The notes under the pieces: model-generated
Databases searched by the model: none
Seen by the model: only the letters and a program-made list of their open reading frames with translations
Told to the model about the DNA's origin: nothing
Part shown: piece after piece, positions 51,362 to 60,906 of the stretch
Layout: the number at the start of each line of letters is the position of its first letter
Numbering within the stretch: the first letter of the stretch is position 1
Program-made: the position numbers and the translations under genes
Source: Hyphomicrobiales bacterium
GTDB lineage: Bacteria; Pseudomonadota; Alphaproteobacteria; Rhizobiales; Xanthobacteraceae
Assembly: GCA_009377755.1 (NCBI GenBank)
Contig: WHTM01000001.1
Coordinates: 62,001 to 126,000, forward strand
Direction of reading: 5' to 3'
DNA length: 64,000 nt

Positions 51362-53749
51362 ATGGCGCGCGCCGCAGCGGCGAGTGCGTCTGCACGTTCG
51401 GATTCGATCAAAGGCCTGGCGCAATCGATCGCCAAGCCGGCGTACCGCCGACTTCTGTTCGCTGAGCCCGCGCTGCGCCGCGCCGTCCCTGCCCTGATCA
51501 TCGCGTTCCTCATCACCATCAGCATCGGCTCCTTTGTCGTCGTCCTCGATCAGCGCCGCCAGGCCCTGAGCGTCGCCGTCGGCGATCTCGAGGCGGTTGC
51601 CGATCTGGTGGCCGAACGTTTCCGCCGTCCGTCGCAAGCCAGAAAACCCAACGCCGCCGGCGATGGGGAGACGACGCTCGCGCAGGCGGTTCCATCCTGG
51701 GGCAAGGCGCTGGGCCGGCGGCTGCTGATCACCAACGAGCAAGGCATCGTCGTCGCATCGGCCCCACGCGACGCGAGCGCCAACGAACGCAGGCTTCTCG
51801 ACATCCTCGGTCCCACGCAACCGCTGACCACGTTCGGCGCGGCGGCCGGCGTGATGGAAATTACCGAGCCGGACGGCGCGCCGGTGCTTGCCACGGTTCG
51901 CGCCCTGCCTGCTCCATTCGGACAGATCGCCGTCATCCAGCCGCGCGCCGACGCACTCGCCGCCTGGCGCTCCGATACGACCCTCACGGTGACCCTGTCG
52001 GCGACCACGGGCTTCATCGTCCTGATCCTCGGCTTCGCCTTCCATTGGCAGGCGACGCGCGCCCGCGAAGCCGACCTGATCTACGACACCGTGCGCAGCC
52101 GCATCGACACCGCGCTCAACCGCGGCCGCTGCGGGCTGTGGGACTGGGACCTGGGCAGCGGCCGCATCTTCTGGTCCCAGTCAATGTTCGCCATCCTCGG
52201 ACTGCAACCGAAGAACGATCTTCTGACCTTCGGCGAGGTCAACGCCCTGGTGCATCCGCAGGACGTCAATCTCTATGAGATCGCTACGCGTCTCGCCGAC
52301 GAGCGTGCCCAGGCGTTCGATTACGCCTTTCGCATGCGGCATGCTGACGGGTCATGGATCTGGCTGCGCGCCCGTTGCGAATTGGTGCGCCAGCCGCGGG
52401 AGCCAGGGCTGCACCTGATCGGCATCGCCGTCGACATCACTGAACAGAAGAGCCTGGTCGAGCGGACCGCCGCCGCCGACATTCGGCTGCGCGACGCCAT
52501 CGAGACGATTCCCGAAGCCTTCGTGTTATGGGATTCGGAGAACCGGTTGGTCCTGTGCAATTCAAATTTCCAGGATCTGCACAATCTCGGCGATGACGCG
52601 ATCGCCGCCGGAACCTCCTACGAGGCGGTCGTCGCGGCCGGGCGCAAGCCGGTCGTGCACACCAAGGTCACCAGCGAAGGCAACGCGGCCGCCGGCGCGC
52701 GGACCTTCGAAGCGCTGCTCGATGACGGGCACTGGCTGCATATCAGCGAGCGGCGCACCAAGGACGGCGGCTTCGTCTCGGTCGGCACCGACATCACCAC
52801 GCTGAAGCTGCACGAGGAGCGCCTGATGAGCAGCGAGCACCGGCTGATGGCGACCGTCGCCGACCTGCGCAACTCGCAGCAAACGCTCAAGCACCAGGCC
52901 CGGCAGCTCGCGGAGCTGGCGGAGAAATACTCGACCGAGAAGAACCGCGCCGAGGAGGCCAACCAGGCCAAGTCCAAGTTCCTCGCCAACATGAGTCACG
53001 AGCTGCGCACGCCCCTCAACGCCATTATCGGCTTCTCGGAGATCATGGACTCCGGGATGTTTGGCCCGCTCGGCGCCGAAAAATATCATGAGTATTGCCG
53101 CGACATCCACGAAAGCGGCCAATACCTGCTCGACGTCATCAACGACATCCTGGACATGTCGAAGATCGAGGCCGGCCGCATCCGCCTCGATGCGGAGGAA
53201 ATCGAGCTCGACCGTCTGCTCGTCGAGTCGATGCGAATCGTATCGCAGCGCGCCGACGACAAGGGCCTCAAGCTGCAGGCCAAGATCGCGCCGGAAGTCC
53301 GCTTCTTCGGCGACCGCCGTTCGATGAAGCAGATCACCCTCAACCTGCTCTCCAACGCGGTCAAGTTCACGCCCGAGGGCGGCCGCGTCACCGTACGCGG
53401 CCGCGCCTCACGCGGCATCGTGACGGTCGCCATCGTCGACACCGGCATCGGTATCGCCAGGGAGGCGCTGGAACGGCTCGGACGCCCGTTCGAGCAGGTC
53501 GACGGACAGTTGACCAAGCGCCATGAAGGCTCGGGCCTCGGGCTCGCCATTGCCAAGTCGCTGATCCAGCTGCACGGCGGTTCGATGCGCATCCGCTCGA
53601 CGCTGGACAAGGGAACGACCGTGCTGGTGCGGTTGCCGGTCAGCCCGACGTTCCGGATGCCAAGCGAGGCGCAATCGGCCACTGCGCCCACGTCGTCGCG
53701 CAAGCCGCGCGGCAACGACGACCGGCAGGCGTCGCTGCCCGGGATTTGA
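51362..53749 (+). CDS. Membrane-bound PAS sensor histidine kinase
   Basis: The 795-residue product has an N-terminal helix (LRRAVPALIIAFLITISIGS), a periplasmic part of about 150 residues, a second helix (SATTGFIVLILGFAFHWQAT), a PAS domain (CGLWDWDLGSGRIFWSQSMF), a second PAS (IPEAFVLWDSENRLVLCNSN), a coiled-coil linker, then HisKA with FLANMSHELRTPLNAIIGFS (His about residue 545) and HATPase_c (NLLSNAVKFTPEGG, DTGIGI, GSGLGLAIAK). It lacks a receiver domain. The architecture recalls PleC/DivJ-like kinases of alphaproteobacteria. ATG 51362 is chosen; the frame extends upstream without merit. The 288-base gap before it shows no gene. Confidence 0.9.
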   Translation: MARAAAASASARSDSIKGLAQSIAKPAYRRLLFAEPALRRAVPALIIAFLITISIGSFVVVLDQRRQALSVAVGDLEAVADLVAERFRRPSQARKPNAAGDGETTLAQAVPSWGKALGRRLLITNEQGIVVASAPRDASANERRLLDILGPTQPLTTFGAAAGVMEITEPDGAPVLATVRALPAPFGQIAVIQPRADALAAWRSDTTLTVTLSATTGFIVLILGFAFHWQATRAREADLIYDTVRSRIDTALNRGRCGLWDWDLGSGRIFWSQSMFAILGLQPKNDLLTFGEVNALVHPQDVNLYEIATRLADERAQAFDYAFRMRHADGSWIWLRARCELVRQPREPGLHLIGIAVDITEQKSLVERTAAADIRLRDAIETIPEAFVLWDSENRLVLCNSNFQDLHNLGDDAIAAGTSYEAVVAAGRKPVVHTKVTSEGNAAAGARTFEALLDDGHWLHISERRTKDGGFVSVGTDITTLKLHEERLMSSEHRLMATVADLRNSQQTLKHQARQLAELAEKYSTEKNRAEEANQAKSKFLANMSHELRTPLNAIIGFSEIMDSGMFGPLGAEKYHEYCRDIHESGQYLLDVINDILDMSKIEAGRIRLDAEEIELDRLLVESMRIVSQRADDKGLKLQAKIAPEVRFFGDRRSMKQITLNLLSNAVKFTPEGGRVTVRGRASRGIVTVAIVDTGIGIAREALERLGRPFEQVDGQLTKRHEGSGLGLAIAKSLIQLHGGSMRIRSTLDKGTTVLVRLPVSPTFRMPSEAQSATAPTSSRKPRGNDDRQASLPGI

Positions 53750-53791
53750 TCCACAGGACTCTCCGCTTACCTCCCCCTGAAAGAGAACGCG

Positions 53792-53888
53792 GTAGGTGGG
53801 CAAAGGCGCGGACCGCGCCGTGCCCACGCGCCAGTTTCTGCGCGTCGCCGACGCCCGCGCGGGCTTCGCTTCGCTCAGCCCACCCTAC
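53792..53888. repeat. Intergenic repeat reaching into the 3' end of glnE
   Basis: GTAGGTGGGCA (53792-53802) is mirrored by a CCCACCCTAC segment (53879-53888), with GC-rich partial palindromes between. Elements of the type 'GTAGGGTGGGCAAAG ... GCCCACCCTAC' are frequent between rhizobial genes. The last codons of glnE (Ser-Arg-Val-Gly) and its TGA fall within the right arm. The element separates two convergent genes. Confidence 0.7.
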
Positions 53889-56856
53889 TTGTCCCCGAAA
53901 GAATACGGACAAAGCTCGCGCGCACCCGCTCCTGAGTATCGGTGAGATGCGCATCGAGCGCGGCGAAGTTGGGAACGTCGGCGGCGCGCGTGAGCAGCCC
54001 GAGCAACTCGGGGCGCGCCTGCTTCGGATCGAAATCCTCAGGCCAACAGACGCGCAGCACCTGCGTCAGGCTGTGATGGAGGCGCGCCGCGTAACGCAGG
54101 ATTTCCGCGTCCTCCGCCGCCAGCAAGCCGAGTTGCCAGGCCTTGTCGAGCGCACCGATGGTCGCGGTGTCGAGAATGCCCGGCATCTCCGCGGCATGCA
54201 CGAGCTGCAGGTACTGGGCGATGAACTCGATATCGACCAGTCCGCCGGCTGCATACCTCAGATTCCAGCGGTCGGAGTCGCCTTTCTCCGTAGCGATGGC
54301 TTGACGCATCTCCACCACGTCGCCCGCGATCAGGGTACGGTCACGCGGCCTGCATAACGCTTTGCGGATGACCTCTTCGATGCGTTTGGCGAAGCCGGGA
54401 GACGCCGACACGACACGCGCACGCGTGAGCGCGAGCTGTTCCCAGGTCCAGGCTTCATGAAGCTGATAGTTCTCGAAGCTCCGGAGCGCGGCTGCCACCG
54501 GGCCCGAACGGCCCGAAGGACGCAGGCGCATGTCCACCTGGTACAGCACACCGTAGTTGGTCTGCGCGGTCAGCGCGTTGATCAGGCGTTGCGTGAGCCG
54601 CGCGAAGTATTGGCTGCCATAGAGCGGGCGGCGGCCATCCGACTCCGGGTGCTCTTCGTCGAAATCGTAGACGATGATCAGGTCGAGGTCGGAGGTGGCG
54701 GTCATTTCCCGCCCGCCGAGCTTGCCCATCGCGAGCACAGCGGCCTCGCCGCCGCGGATGCGTCCATGCGCTTCGGCAAAAGATTCCTCAACGGCGCGAT
54801 GCAGGGCGCGGATCAGCACATCGGCTAGCCGCGCGAACGTGGCACCGGCCTGCGCCGCCGAGACCGTCCCGGAGAGGATGCGCGCGCCGATCAGGAACAT
54901 GTGTTCCTGTCCGAACAACCGCACGCGGTCGAGGAAGTCTTCCAGCGCCGATGCCTGGCGCAGCGACTCCTGCAGATCGGCCGTAAGCTTGTTCTCGTCG
55001 GGCAACGCGCCGAAGAAGCTCGGATCGATCAGCGTGTCCATGACCTGCGGCTGTTGCGCCAAGCTGTCGCCGAGTCGTGGCGCGGCACTCAGGATCAGCG
55101 CCAGGAACGCCACTACATCCGGATTCTGCCGCAACAGCGATAGCAGGCGGCCGCTGGCGCGGAGGCCTGATAGAAAACGGTCGAACCGCGCCAGAGCGTC
55201 GTCGGGATTATCGGTGCGCGACAGGTGTTCAAGCAGGAGCGGCACCAATTCGCGCAGCTGCTCGCGCGCAAACTCGCTCTGCAACGAGCGGTAGCCTCCG
55301 GCAAACCACGCGCGCACGGTCGCCGATGCTTCGAGCGGGCGTCGGAACCCCATGGCGCCGAGCGCATCAAGCGTCTCGCGGGAGTCCGTGTCCACCGGAA
55401 AGACGAGCGCGGCCTGCTCGGATTCCGCCGTGGCCGGCTGCTCGAACAACTGCGCGTAGTGCTGCTGCACCGCGCACAGGTGCGGGACGAGAACGTCAGC
55501 AAAGGCATCACGGTCATTGAAGCCGGCGAAGTTGGCGAAGCGGTCGAGGCTCTCACGGTCGTCCGGCAGTATATGGGTCTGCTCGTCGGCCACCATCTGC
55601 AGCCGGTGTTCGATGACGCGCAGAAACTGGTAGGCCTGAGTGAGCGAATCGCGCGCCTTGGCGTCGACCCAGCCGCCCTCGACCAGCTTGTCGAGCATGG
55701 CAAGCGTATCGCGCCCGCGCAGCTCCGGATGCCGGCCGCCGGCGATGAGCTGCTGGGTCTGCACGAAGAATTCGATCTCGCGGATGCCGCCGCGGCCAAG
55801 CTTGATGTTATGGCCCTCGATGGCGATCTCGCCGAAACCTTTGTAGGCATGAATCTGCCGCTTTATCGCCTGCACGTCTGCGACCGCGGCAAAGTCGAGA
55901 TACTTGCGCCAGACGAACGGCGACAGCTCCTTGAGCAGCGCCTCGCCGGCAGCGAAGTCACCGGCACACTGGCGCGCCTTGATCATCGCCTGGCGCTCCC
56001 AGTTCTGTCCGGTGGACTCGTAGTAGTTGATTGCCGCGGGCGTCGAGATGGCGATCTGCGTCGAGGCGGGATCGGGACGCAGGCGCAAGTCGACGCGGAA
56101 CACGTATCCGTCGGCGGTCCGCTCCTGCAAGAGCTTCACCAGGCCGCGGGTGACGCGCACGAACAGCGGCATCGGCTCCGCGTTCGGCGGCAACGGTGCC
56201 GCGTCCGGATCGAAGAAGACAATGAGGTCGATGTCGCTGGAGAAGTTGAGTTCGAACGCGCCCATCTTCCCCATGGCCAGCACGATATAGCCGGAGCCGG
56301 CCTCGGGATCGGCCGGATCGCGCGGACGCAGCGTGCCGCGCCGCGCCGCCTCCGCCAGCAGAAAGCGGACCGCGCTGCGGACCGCAGTGTCGGCAAGCTC
56401 GGTCAACGCCCGCGTCACCTGCGCCACCGGCCAGACGCCGCCGATATCGCAGAGCGCAATCATGAGGACGGCTTCCGCCTTCATCAGCCGCAGCAGCCGC
56501 ATCGCCTCGGCCTCGGCCTGCGTCTTGGTCATGGCCGCCGCGCTCTCGCCAAGCAGCCGTCGCAGCCGATCGTCGGGATCGGACAGCAGGACGCGGACCA
56601 GCCGGTCGGAATCCTCGCGCGCGAGCCCCCACAGATAAGGTGAGCCGTCGGCAAGTCCGGTCATGAGCCACACGACCTTCGGATTGTCCGACAGCAGCGC
56701 CTTCAGCGCCGCGTCGCCCGCATCAGCGCCGAGCGCGGACAGCCAGTCCCGCACCTGCTTGCGCGCGTCCTTGGGGGCGGCGAGCTCCGGCGCACTGGCG
56801 ATGCGCTGCGCCAGTGTCGTGGAGGCGGCTGGCCCCGGCTTGGTCCTGGCGCTCAT
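53875..56856 (-). CDS. glnE: Bifunctional glutamine synthetase adenylyltransferase/removase
   Basis: GlnE attaches AMP to or removes it from glutamine synthetase in response to PII and glutamine, so it sets nitrogen assimilation. The 993-residue product has two nucleotidyltransferase domains: the N-terminal removase with NFSSDIDLIVFFDPD (about residue 210) and the C-terminal transferase with TSDLDLIIVYDFDEEH (about residue 735) and YQVDMRLRPSGRSGP. Length is normal. The start overlaps the kinase stop by four bases (ATGA), so it is the third gene of the response regulator-kinase-glnE unit, an order known in Bradyrhizobium relatives. Confidence 0.96.
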   Translation of the reverse strand: MSARTKPGPAASTTLAQRIASAPELAAPKDARKQVRDWLSALGADAGDAALKALLSDNPKVVWLMTGLADGSPYLWGLAREDSDRLVRVLLSDPDDRLRRLLGESAAAMTKTQAEAEAMRLLRLMKAEAVLMIALCDIGGVWPVAQVTRALTELADTAVRSAVRFLLAEAARRGTLRPRDPADPEAGSGYIVLAMGKMGAFELNFSSDIDLIVFFDPDAAPLPPNAEPMPLFVRVTRGLVKLLQERTADGYVFRVDLRLRPDPASTQIAISTPAAINYYESTGQNWERQAMIKARQCAGDFAAGEALLKELSPFVWRKYLDFAAVADVQAIKRQIHAYKGFGEIAIEGHNIKLGRGGIREIEFFVQTQQLIAGGRHPELRGRDTLAMLDKLVEGGWVDAKARDSLTQAYQFLRVIEHRLQMVADEQTHILPDDRESLDRFANFAGFNDRDAFADVLVPHLCAVQQHYAQLFEQPATAESEQAALVFPVDTDSRETLDALGAMGFRRPLEASATVRAWFAGGYRSLQSEFAREQLRELVPLLLEHLSRTDNPDDALARFDRFLSGLRASGRLLSLLRQNPDVVAFLALILSAAPRLGDSLAQQPQVMDTLIDPSFFGALPDENKLTADLQESLRQASALEDFLDRVRLFGQEHMFLIGARILSGTVSAAQAGATFARLADVLIRALHRAVEESFAEAHGRIRGGEAAVLAMGKLGGREMTATSDLDLIIVYDFDEEHPESDGRRPLYGSQYFARLTQRLINALTAQTNYGVLYQVDMRLRPSGRSGPVAAALRSFENYQLHEAWTWEQLALTRARVVSASPGFAKRIEEVIRKALCRPRDRTLIAGDVVEMRQAIATEKGDSDRWNLRYAAGGLVDIEFIAQYLQLVHAAEMPGILDTATIGALDKAWQLGLLAAEDAEILRYAARLHHSLTQVLRVCWPEDFDPKQARPELLGLLTRAADVPNFAALDAHLTDTQERVRASFVRILSGTSRVG

Positions 56857-58289
56857 GCGTCGTTCCGGGGTGGCTCTGCCCGCGGCAGGGCGATGACGGC
56901 GTTGAGACCGGGATGATTGTCCTCAAGCCGCAGCTCGCCACCGTGCAGCCGTGCCACAGCGGCGGCGAGGCTTAGCCCCAGTCCGGATCCCGGCTCGGAG
57001 CGGCTCCGCTCCAGCCGCACGAACCGCTCGGTCGCACGGCCGCGGTCCGCCTCGGGAATGCCCGGCCCCCGATCGCCAACGGTCAGCAGGATGTGGTCGT
57101 TGTCGTTGAGCGCCTTCACCACGATGTCCGCCTCCGCGCCATTGACCACGTGTGGCCTTGATCCGACATATTTGATGGCGTTGTCGAGCAGATTGGCGAG
57201 TGCCTGGCTGACCAGCTCACGGTTTCCGTGGACCGGCGCAGCGGCCGAGGCGTCCACCGACAGCATCAACCCCTTCTCGTCGGCGAGCGGTTCGTAGAGT
57301 TCGGCGACGTCGCGGGTGATCTCAGCGGCATCGAAATTGCCCATGTCCTCGCGCGCCTGCCCCGACTCCGCCCGCGCGATCATCAACAGTGCGTTGAACG
57401 TGCGAATCAGCGCGTCGGATTCCTCGATCGTCGCCTCCAGCGCTGCCCGGTAGCCGGCCTCGTCGCGGCTCGTCCGTAACGCCTGCTCGCAACGATTGCG
57501 CAGCCGAGTCAGCGGCGTCTTGAGGTCATGGGCGATGTTGTCGGAGACCTCCTTGAGTCCGCGCATCAGCGCCTCGATCCGCTCGAGCATGGCGTTGAGA
57601 TTTTCCGCCAGCCGGTCGAGCTCGTCTCCGGTTCCTGCGATCGCCAGCCGTCCGGAGAAATTTCCCGCCATGATCGTGCGCGCCGTCTCCGTCATCGCAT
57701 CGACGCGCTTGAGCACGCGGCGCGTGACGAAGAAGCCGCCAGCGAGCCCGAGCACGACGATCAGCGCGATCGACCAGCGCCCGGCGGCGACGACGATATC
57801 GTAGAGCCGCTCGCGCTCCTCGAGGTCGCGCCCGACCAGCAGGCGGAATCCGCCCGGAAGCTGGAAGACCCGGACCAGCGCGCCGTGCCGCGAGCCTTCG
57901 GATTCGTCGAGCCGCCGGTATTCGGTCTCCGACCACCCGTCGGTATCGAGCACGCCATGCGCCAGCGAGCCGACATTGCCAGCGAGTCCTTGCCCGGCCG
58001 GCGTCGTGACCAGATAGAGGCTGAAGCCGGGCCGCCGGGTGCGGGCATCGATCACCAGGACCAGGCGGCGAATTCCGCCGAGCCGGTATTGCTCGGCGAG
58101 CCCGGTGATCTCGGCATCGACGGTCTGGTGGATCTGCTCGGTGATCAGGCGGCGAGTGTTCCAGGCGAAATAGCCGAGCAGGAACACCGCGAACACGGAG
58201 AAGATGACGAGATAAATCAGCGTCAGCTTGAACGCAGTGGTGCGGAAGAGCTTACCGAGCGCCGTCACGGATGATGTATCCTGCGCCAC
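56853..58289 (-). CDS. HAMP-domain sensor histidine kinase (OmpR-type partner)
   Basis: The 478-residue product has TM1 (LTLIYLVIFSVFAVFLLGYF), a periplasmic domain of about 125 residues, TM2 (SIALIVVLGLAGGFFVTRRV), HAMP, HisKA with SDNIAHDLKTPLTRLRNRCE (His254) and HATPase_c (ALANLLDNAIKYVG, DRGPGIPEADRG, SGLGLSLAAAVARLHGG). It overlaps the upstream response regulator by 38 bases; a start at residue 8 would shorten this. It should phosphorylate that regulator. The signal is unknown. Gene order next to degP suggests envelope sensing, an inference. Confidence 0.92.
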   Translation of the reverse strand: MAQDTSSVTALGKLFRTTAFKLTLIYLVIFSVFAVFLLGYFAWNTRRLITEQIHQTVDAEITGLAEQYRLGGIRRLVLVIDARTRRPGFSLYLVTTPAGQGLAGNVGSLAHGVLDTDGWSETEYRRLDESEGSRHGALVRVFQLPGGFRLLVGRDLEERERLYDIVVAAGRWSIALIVVLGLAGGFFVTRRVLKRVDAMTETARTIMAGNFSGRLAIAGTGDELDRLAENLNAMLERIEALMRGLKEVSDNIAHDLKTPLTRLRNRCEQALRTSRDEAGYRAALEATIEESDALIRTFNALLMIARAESGQAREDMGNFDAAEITRDVAELYEPLADEKGLMLSVDASAAAPVHGNRELVSQALANLLDNAIKYVGSRPHVVNGAEADIVVKALNDNDHILLTVGDRGPGIPEADRGRATERFVRLERSRSEPGSGLGLSLAAAVARLHGGELRLEDNHPGLNAVIALPRAEPPRNDA

Positions 58290-58941
58290 GGACCGTGTGC
58301 AGCAGCGGCTGCGCGAAACCCTTGTCGATCTTCCCGCGCAGCCGGGAAATATGCACGTCGATCACGTTGGTCTGCGGATCGAAATGATAGTCCCAAACGT
58401 TCTCCAAAAGCATGGTGCGCGTGACCACCTGCCCGGCATGCTTCATCAGGTATTCCAGCAGCCGGAATTCCCGCGGCTGCAGCACGATCTCCTCGCCGTT
58501 GCGGCTGACCCGGTGCGACAGGCGGTCGAGTTCGAGATCGCCGACCTTGTAGGCGGTCTCCTCCGTGCGCCCGCCGCGGCGGCGCGAGAGTACCTCCACG
58601 CGCGCGAGCAGTTCCGAGAACGCATACGGCTTCGGCAGATAGTCGTCGCCGCCGGCGCGCAGGCCCTTGACGCGGTCGTCGACCTGACCGAGCGCGGACA
58701 GGATCAGGATCGGCGTTTCATTGCCCTCCGTACGCAGGGCGGCGATGACCGACAGGCCATCACGCTTGGGCAGCATGCGGTCGACGATCAGCACGTCGTA
58801 CTGCCCGGCCTGGGCCAGACCGAGGCCATCCTCTCCATCGGTGGCAAGATCCGCCACATGCCCGACCTCGCGGAAAGCCTTCGCGAGGTATTCGGCCGCG
58901 TCGCGATCGTCCTCGATGATCAGAAGACGCATCGGAGCCAT
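58252..58941 (-). CDS. OmpR/PhoB-family response regulator
   Basis: The 229-residue product has a receiver domain with the acidic pair (IIEDDRD), phospho-acceptor Asp54 in VLIVDRMLPK, and the switch Lys in YLPKPYAFSE. A winged-helix output domain follows (VLQPREFRLLEYLMKHAGQV and DVHISRLRGKIDK). It is the first gene of the unit with the kinase and glnE. The ATG region shows GGGAATGGCTCC upstream, a modest ribosome site. Confidence 0.94.
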   Translation of the reverse strand: MAPMRLLIIEDDRDAAEYLAKAFREVGHVADLATDGEDGLGLAQAGQYDVLIVDRMLPKRDGLSVIAALRTEGNETPILILSALGQVDDRVKGLRAGGDDYLPKPYAFSELLARVEVLSRRRGGRTEETAYKVGDLELDRLSHRVSRNGEEIVLQPREFRLLEYLMKHAGQVVTRTMLLENVWDYHFDPQTNVIDVHISRLRGKIDKGFAQPLLHTVRGAGYIIRDGAR

Positions 58942-59115
58942 TCCCCGCCCCGTTGTCGGGGCACGCCGGCCACGCGGCCAATCCGCGCACCTGCGCCACT
59001 AATCTAGGGTGTTGCGACAGATTCGCACACGCTGTCCGATGGCTGTTCTTGACGCAGGCCCAGATGCACGAAGGGGCGGCAGGACGAACCCACCACCCCT
59101 TCGACCGACCTTGCC

Positions 59116-59216
59116 CCGGCGGGGGCGACGAATGCCGAGGCAAGACCGTATGGGAGGGGACGGGCTAGGAGCCCGCCCCCAGGGCTGCGTGCCGCCGGCG
59201 GGGGCGACGGATGCCG
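59116..59216. repeat. 22-base direct repeat in the degP-regulator gap
   Basis: CCGGCGGGGGCGACGAATGC plus CG at 59116-59137 recurs at 59195-59216 with one change (A to G). The copies lie 57 bases apart in the 297-base gap 58,942-59,238, which should contain the promoter of the response regulator. No gene was seen in the gap. The repeat may be a binding site or simple GC-rich duplication. Confidence 0.65.
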
Positions 59217-59238
59217 GCGTCACGCTCCCATTCCAAAA

Positions 59239-60780
59239 CTATGCCCGGCCGACCGGAAGCGCGACGAACCGCGTCGCTCCACCGGACTTGACCCGGATAA
59301 GGATTGACCGCTTGCCATCCTTGTGAGCGTCGGCAATCGCCTTGCTCACGTCGCTCGGGGCCGAAACCGATTTACCGCCGGCCTCGAGGATGACATCACC
59401 GGTCTTGAACCCACGGGTGGCCGCAGGCCCATCCGGATCAACAGCAGTCACCACGACGCCCTCGTCACCGCTGCCGGCGACCTCCTTGGCCGGCGCCAGC
59501 GTCAGACCGAGTCGCGGCACCGTAGCACTGCGCTCGCCGTCGTCGCGGGTCGACGCCTTGGCCAGTTGCTCCTTCGGCAACGTGCCGAGGGTAAGCGAGT
59601 AGGTTCTCGCGCTCCCCTTGCGTACGACCTTCAGCGTCACCGCCGAACCGGGGGCGATGGCACCGATCTTCTTGGCGAGGTCGCGGCCGTCCTTGATTGG
59701 CGCGCCGTTGACCTCGGTGATGACGTCACCCGCCTCAATGCCCGCCTTTGCCGCCGGCCCATCGGACTGCGGCTCGGCGACGAGCGCGCCCGTGGACTCC
59801 TTGAGACCAAGCGAATCGGCGATGTCCGCCGTTACGGGCTGTACTTTCACACCGATCCAGCCTCGCGTCACCGCGCCATATTCACGCAGTTGGGTCACGA
59901 CACTTTTCACAGTGTCAGCGGGAATCGCGAAGGCGATGCCCACGGAGCCGCCGGACGGCGAGAAAATCGCCGTATTGACGCCGATCACGTTGCCGTCGAC
60001 GTCGAAGGTCGGTCCGCCGGAATTGCCTTTGTTCACAGGTGCGTCAATTTGTATGAAGTCGTCGTAGGGCCCGGCACCGATGTCGCGCCCGCGCGCGGAG
60101 ACGATTCCGGCGGTAACGGTGCCGCCGAGGCCGAACGGATTGCCGACGGCGATCACCCAGTCGCCGATGCGCGGAGCGGTGTCGGCGAGCTTGACGTACG
60201 GATGGTTGTCGCCGTCCAGCTTGATGAGCGCCAGATCGGTGCGTGGATCGGTGCCGATCACCTTCGCTTTTTGGGTCTTGCCATTGTCGGTCACAACCTC
60301 GACGGTCTCGGCATCAGCGACGACGTGATTGTTGGTCACGGCGTAACCGTCCGCCGAGATCACGAAGCCGGAGCCCTGCCCGGTGACGAACTGCCGGCGC
60401 TGCGGACCACCCGGCGCGTTGCGGAAGAAATTGTCGGGCATGCCGAACTCGCGGAAGAAGCGCTCGAGCGGCGACCCTTGGGGAAACGGCATGCGCTGCC
60501 CGTTGAAGCTCCTGGTCGCGGGGCCGTTGCGCTTGACGCGGACGGAGATCACCGCCGGCTTCACCTTCTCGACAATGTCGGCAAACCCGACGGGCCTCGA
60601 CAATCGGTCAACCTGTTCGGTCAGATTCTGCGCCTGCGCGCCCGGTCCCGAGACGTCGGTGCCAAGATTCGGCGCGAACACAAACGCGGCGCCAAGCGCA
60701 ACGATCGTCGTAGCCAGCAACAACATCCGGCGCACGGCGAGGCTTCGCCGCGGTTGCTTGAGTGGAACCTCCGCTGTCAT
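59239..60780 (-). CDS. degP: Periplasmic serine endoprotease, DegP/Do family
   Basis: A protein quality-control protease of the periplasm. The 513-residue product has an N-terminal membrane anchor or signal (VRRMLLLATTIVALGAAFVF), the trypsin-like triad His152 (TNNHVVAD), Asp182 (RTDLALIKL) and Ser254 (GNSGGPTF), and two PDZ domains (PAAKAGIEAGDVITEVNG and PAATRGFKTGDVILEAGG). ATG 60780 is chosen because GGAGGGG stands just before it. The frame extends to 60813. It lies between ccmH and the two-component genes, as in related genomes. Confidence 0.95.
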   Translation of the reverse strand: MTAEVPLKQPRRSLAVRRMLLLATTIVALGAAFVFAPNLGTDVSGPGAQAQNLTEQVDRLSRPVGFADIVEKVKPAVISVRVKRNGPATRSFNGQRMPFPQGSPLERFFREFGMPDNFFRNAPGGPQRRQFVTGQGSGFVISADGYAVTNNHVVADAETVEVVTDNGKTQKAKVIGTDPRTDLALIKLDGDNHPYVKLADTAPRIGDWVIAVGNPFGLGGTVTAGIVSARGRDIGAGPYDDFIQIDAPVNKGNSGGPTFDVDGNVIGVNTAIFSPSGGSVGIAFAIPADTVKSVVTQLREYGAVTRGWIGVKVQPVTADIADSLGLKESTGALVAEPQSDGPAAKAGIEAGDVITEVNGAPIKDGRDLAKKIGAIAPGSAVTLKVVRKGSARTYSLTLGTLPKEQLAKASTRDDGERSATVPRLGLTLAPAKEVAGSGDEGVVVTAVDPDGPAATRGFKTGDVILEAGGKSVSAPSDVSKAIADAHKDGKRSILIRVKSGGATRFVALPVGRA

Positions 60781-60906
60781 TAGCCCCTCCATCAGGACCA
60801 GTACGTCGGGCACCGTTCGTCCAAGATGGGAGGCGCTGGATTACCGGCAAGTTGCGCCAGGATTAAATATCGGTAATGTTCCGGGAGACACAAAAATCAA
60901 ATATAA

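Noticed and set aside
55225-56643. A 472-codon frame antisense to glnE
   Set aside because: Shadow of a core gene; no signature and no start signal.
59323-60783. A 486-codon frame antisense to degP
   Set aside because: Shadow frame caused by codon bias. DegP has all three catalytic motifs on the other strand.
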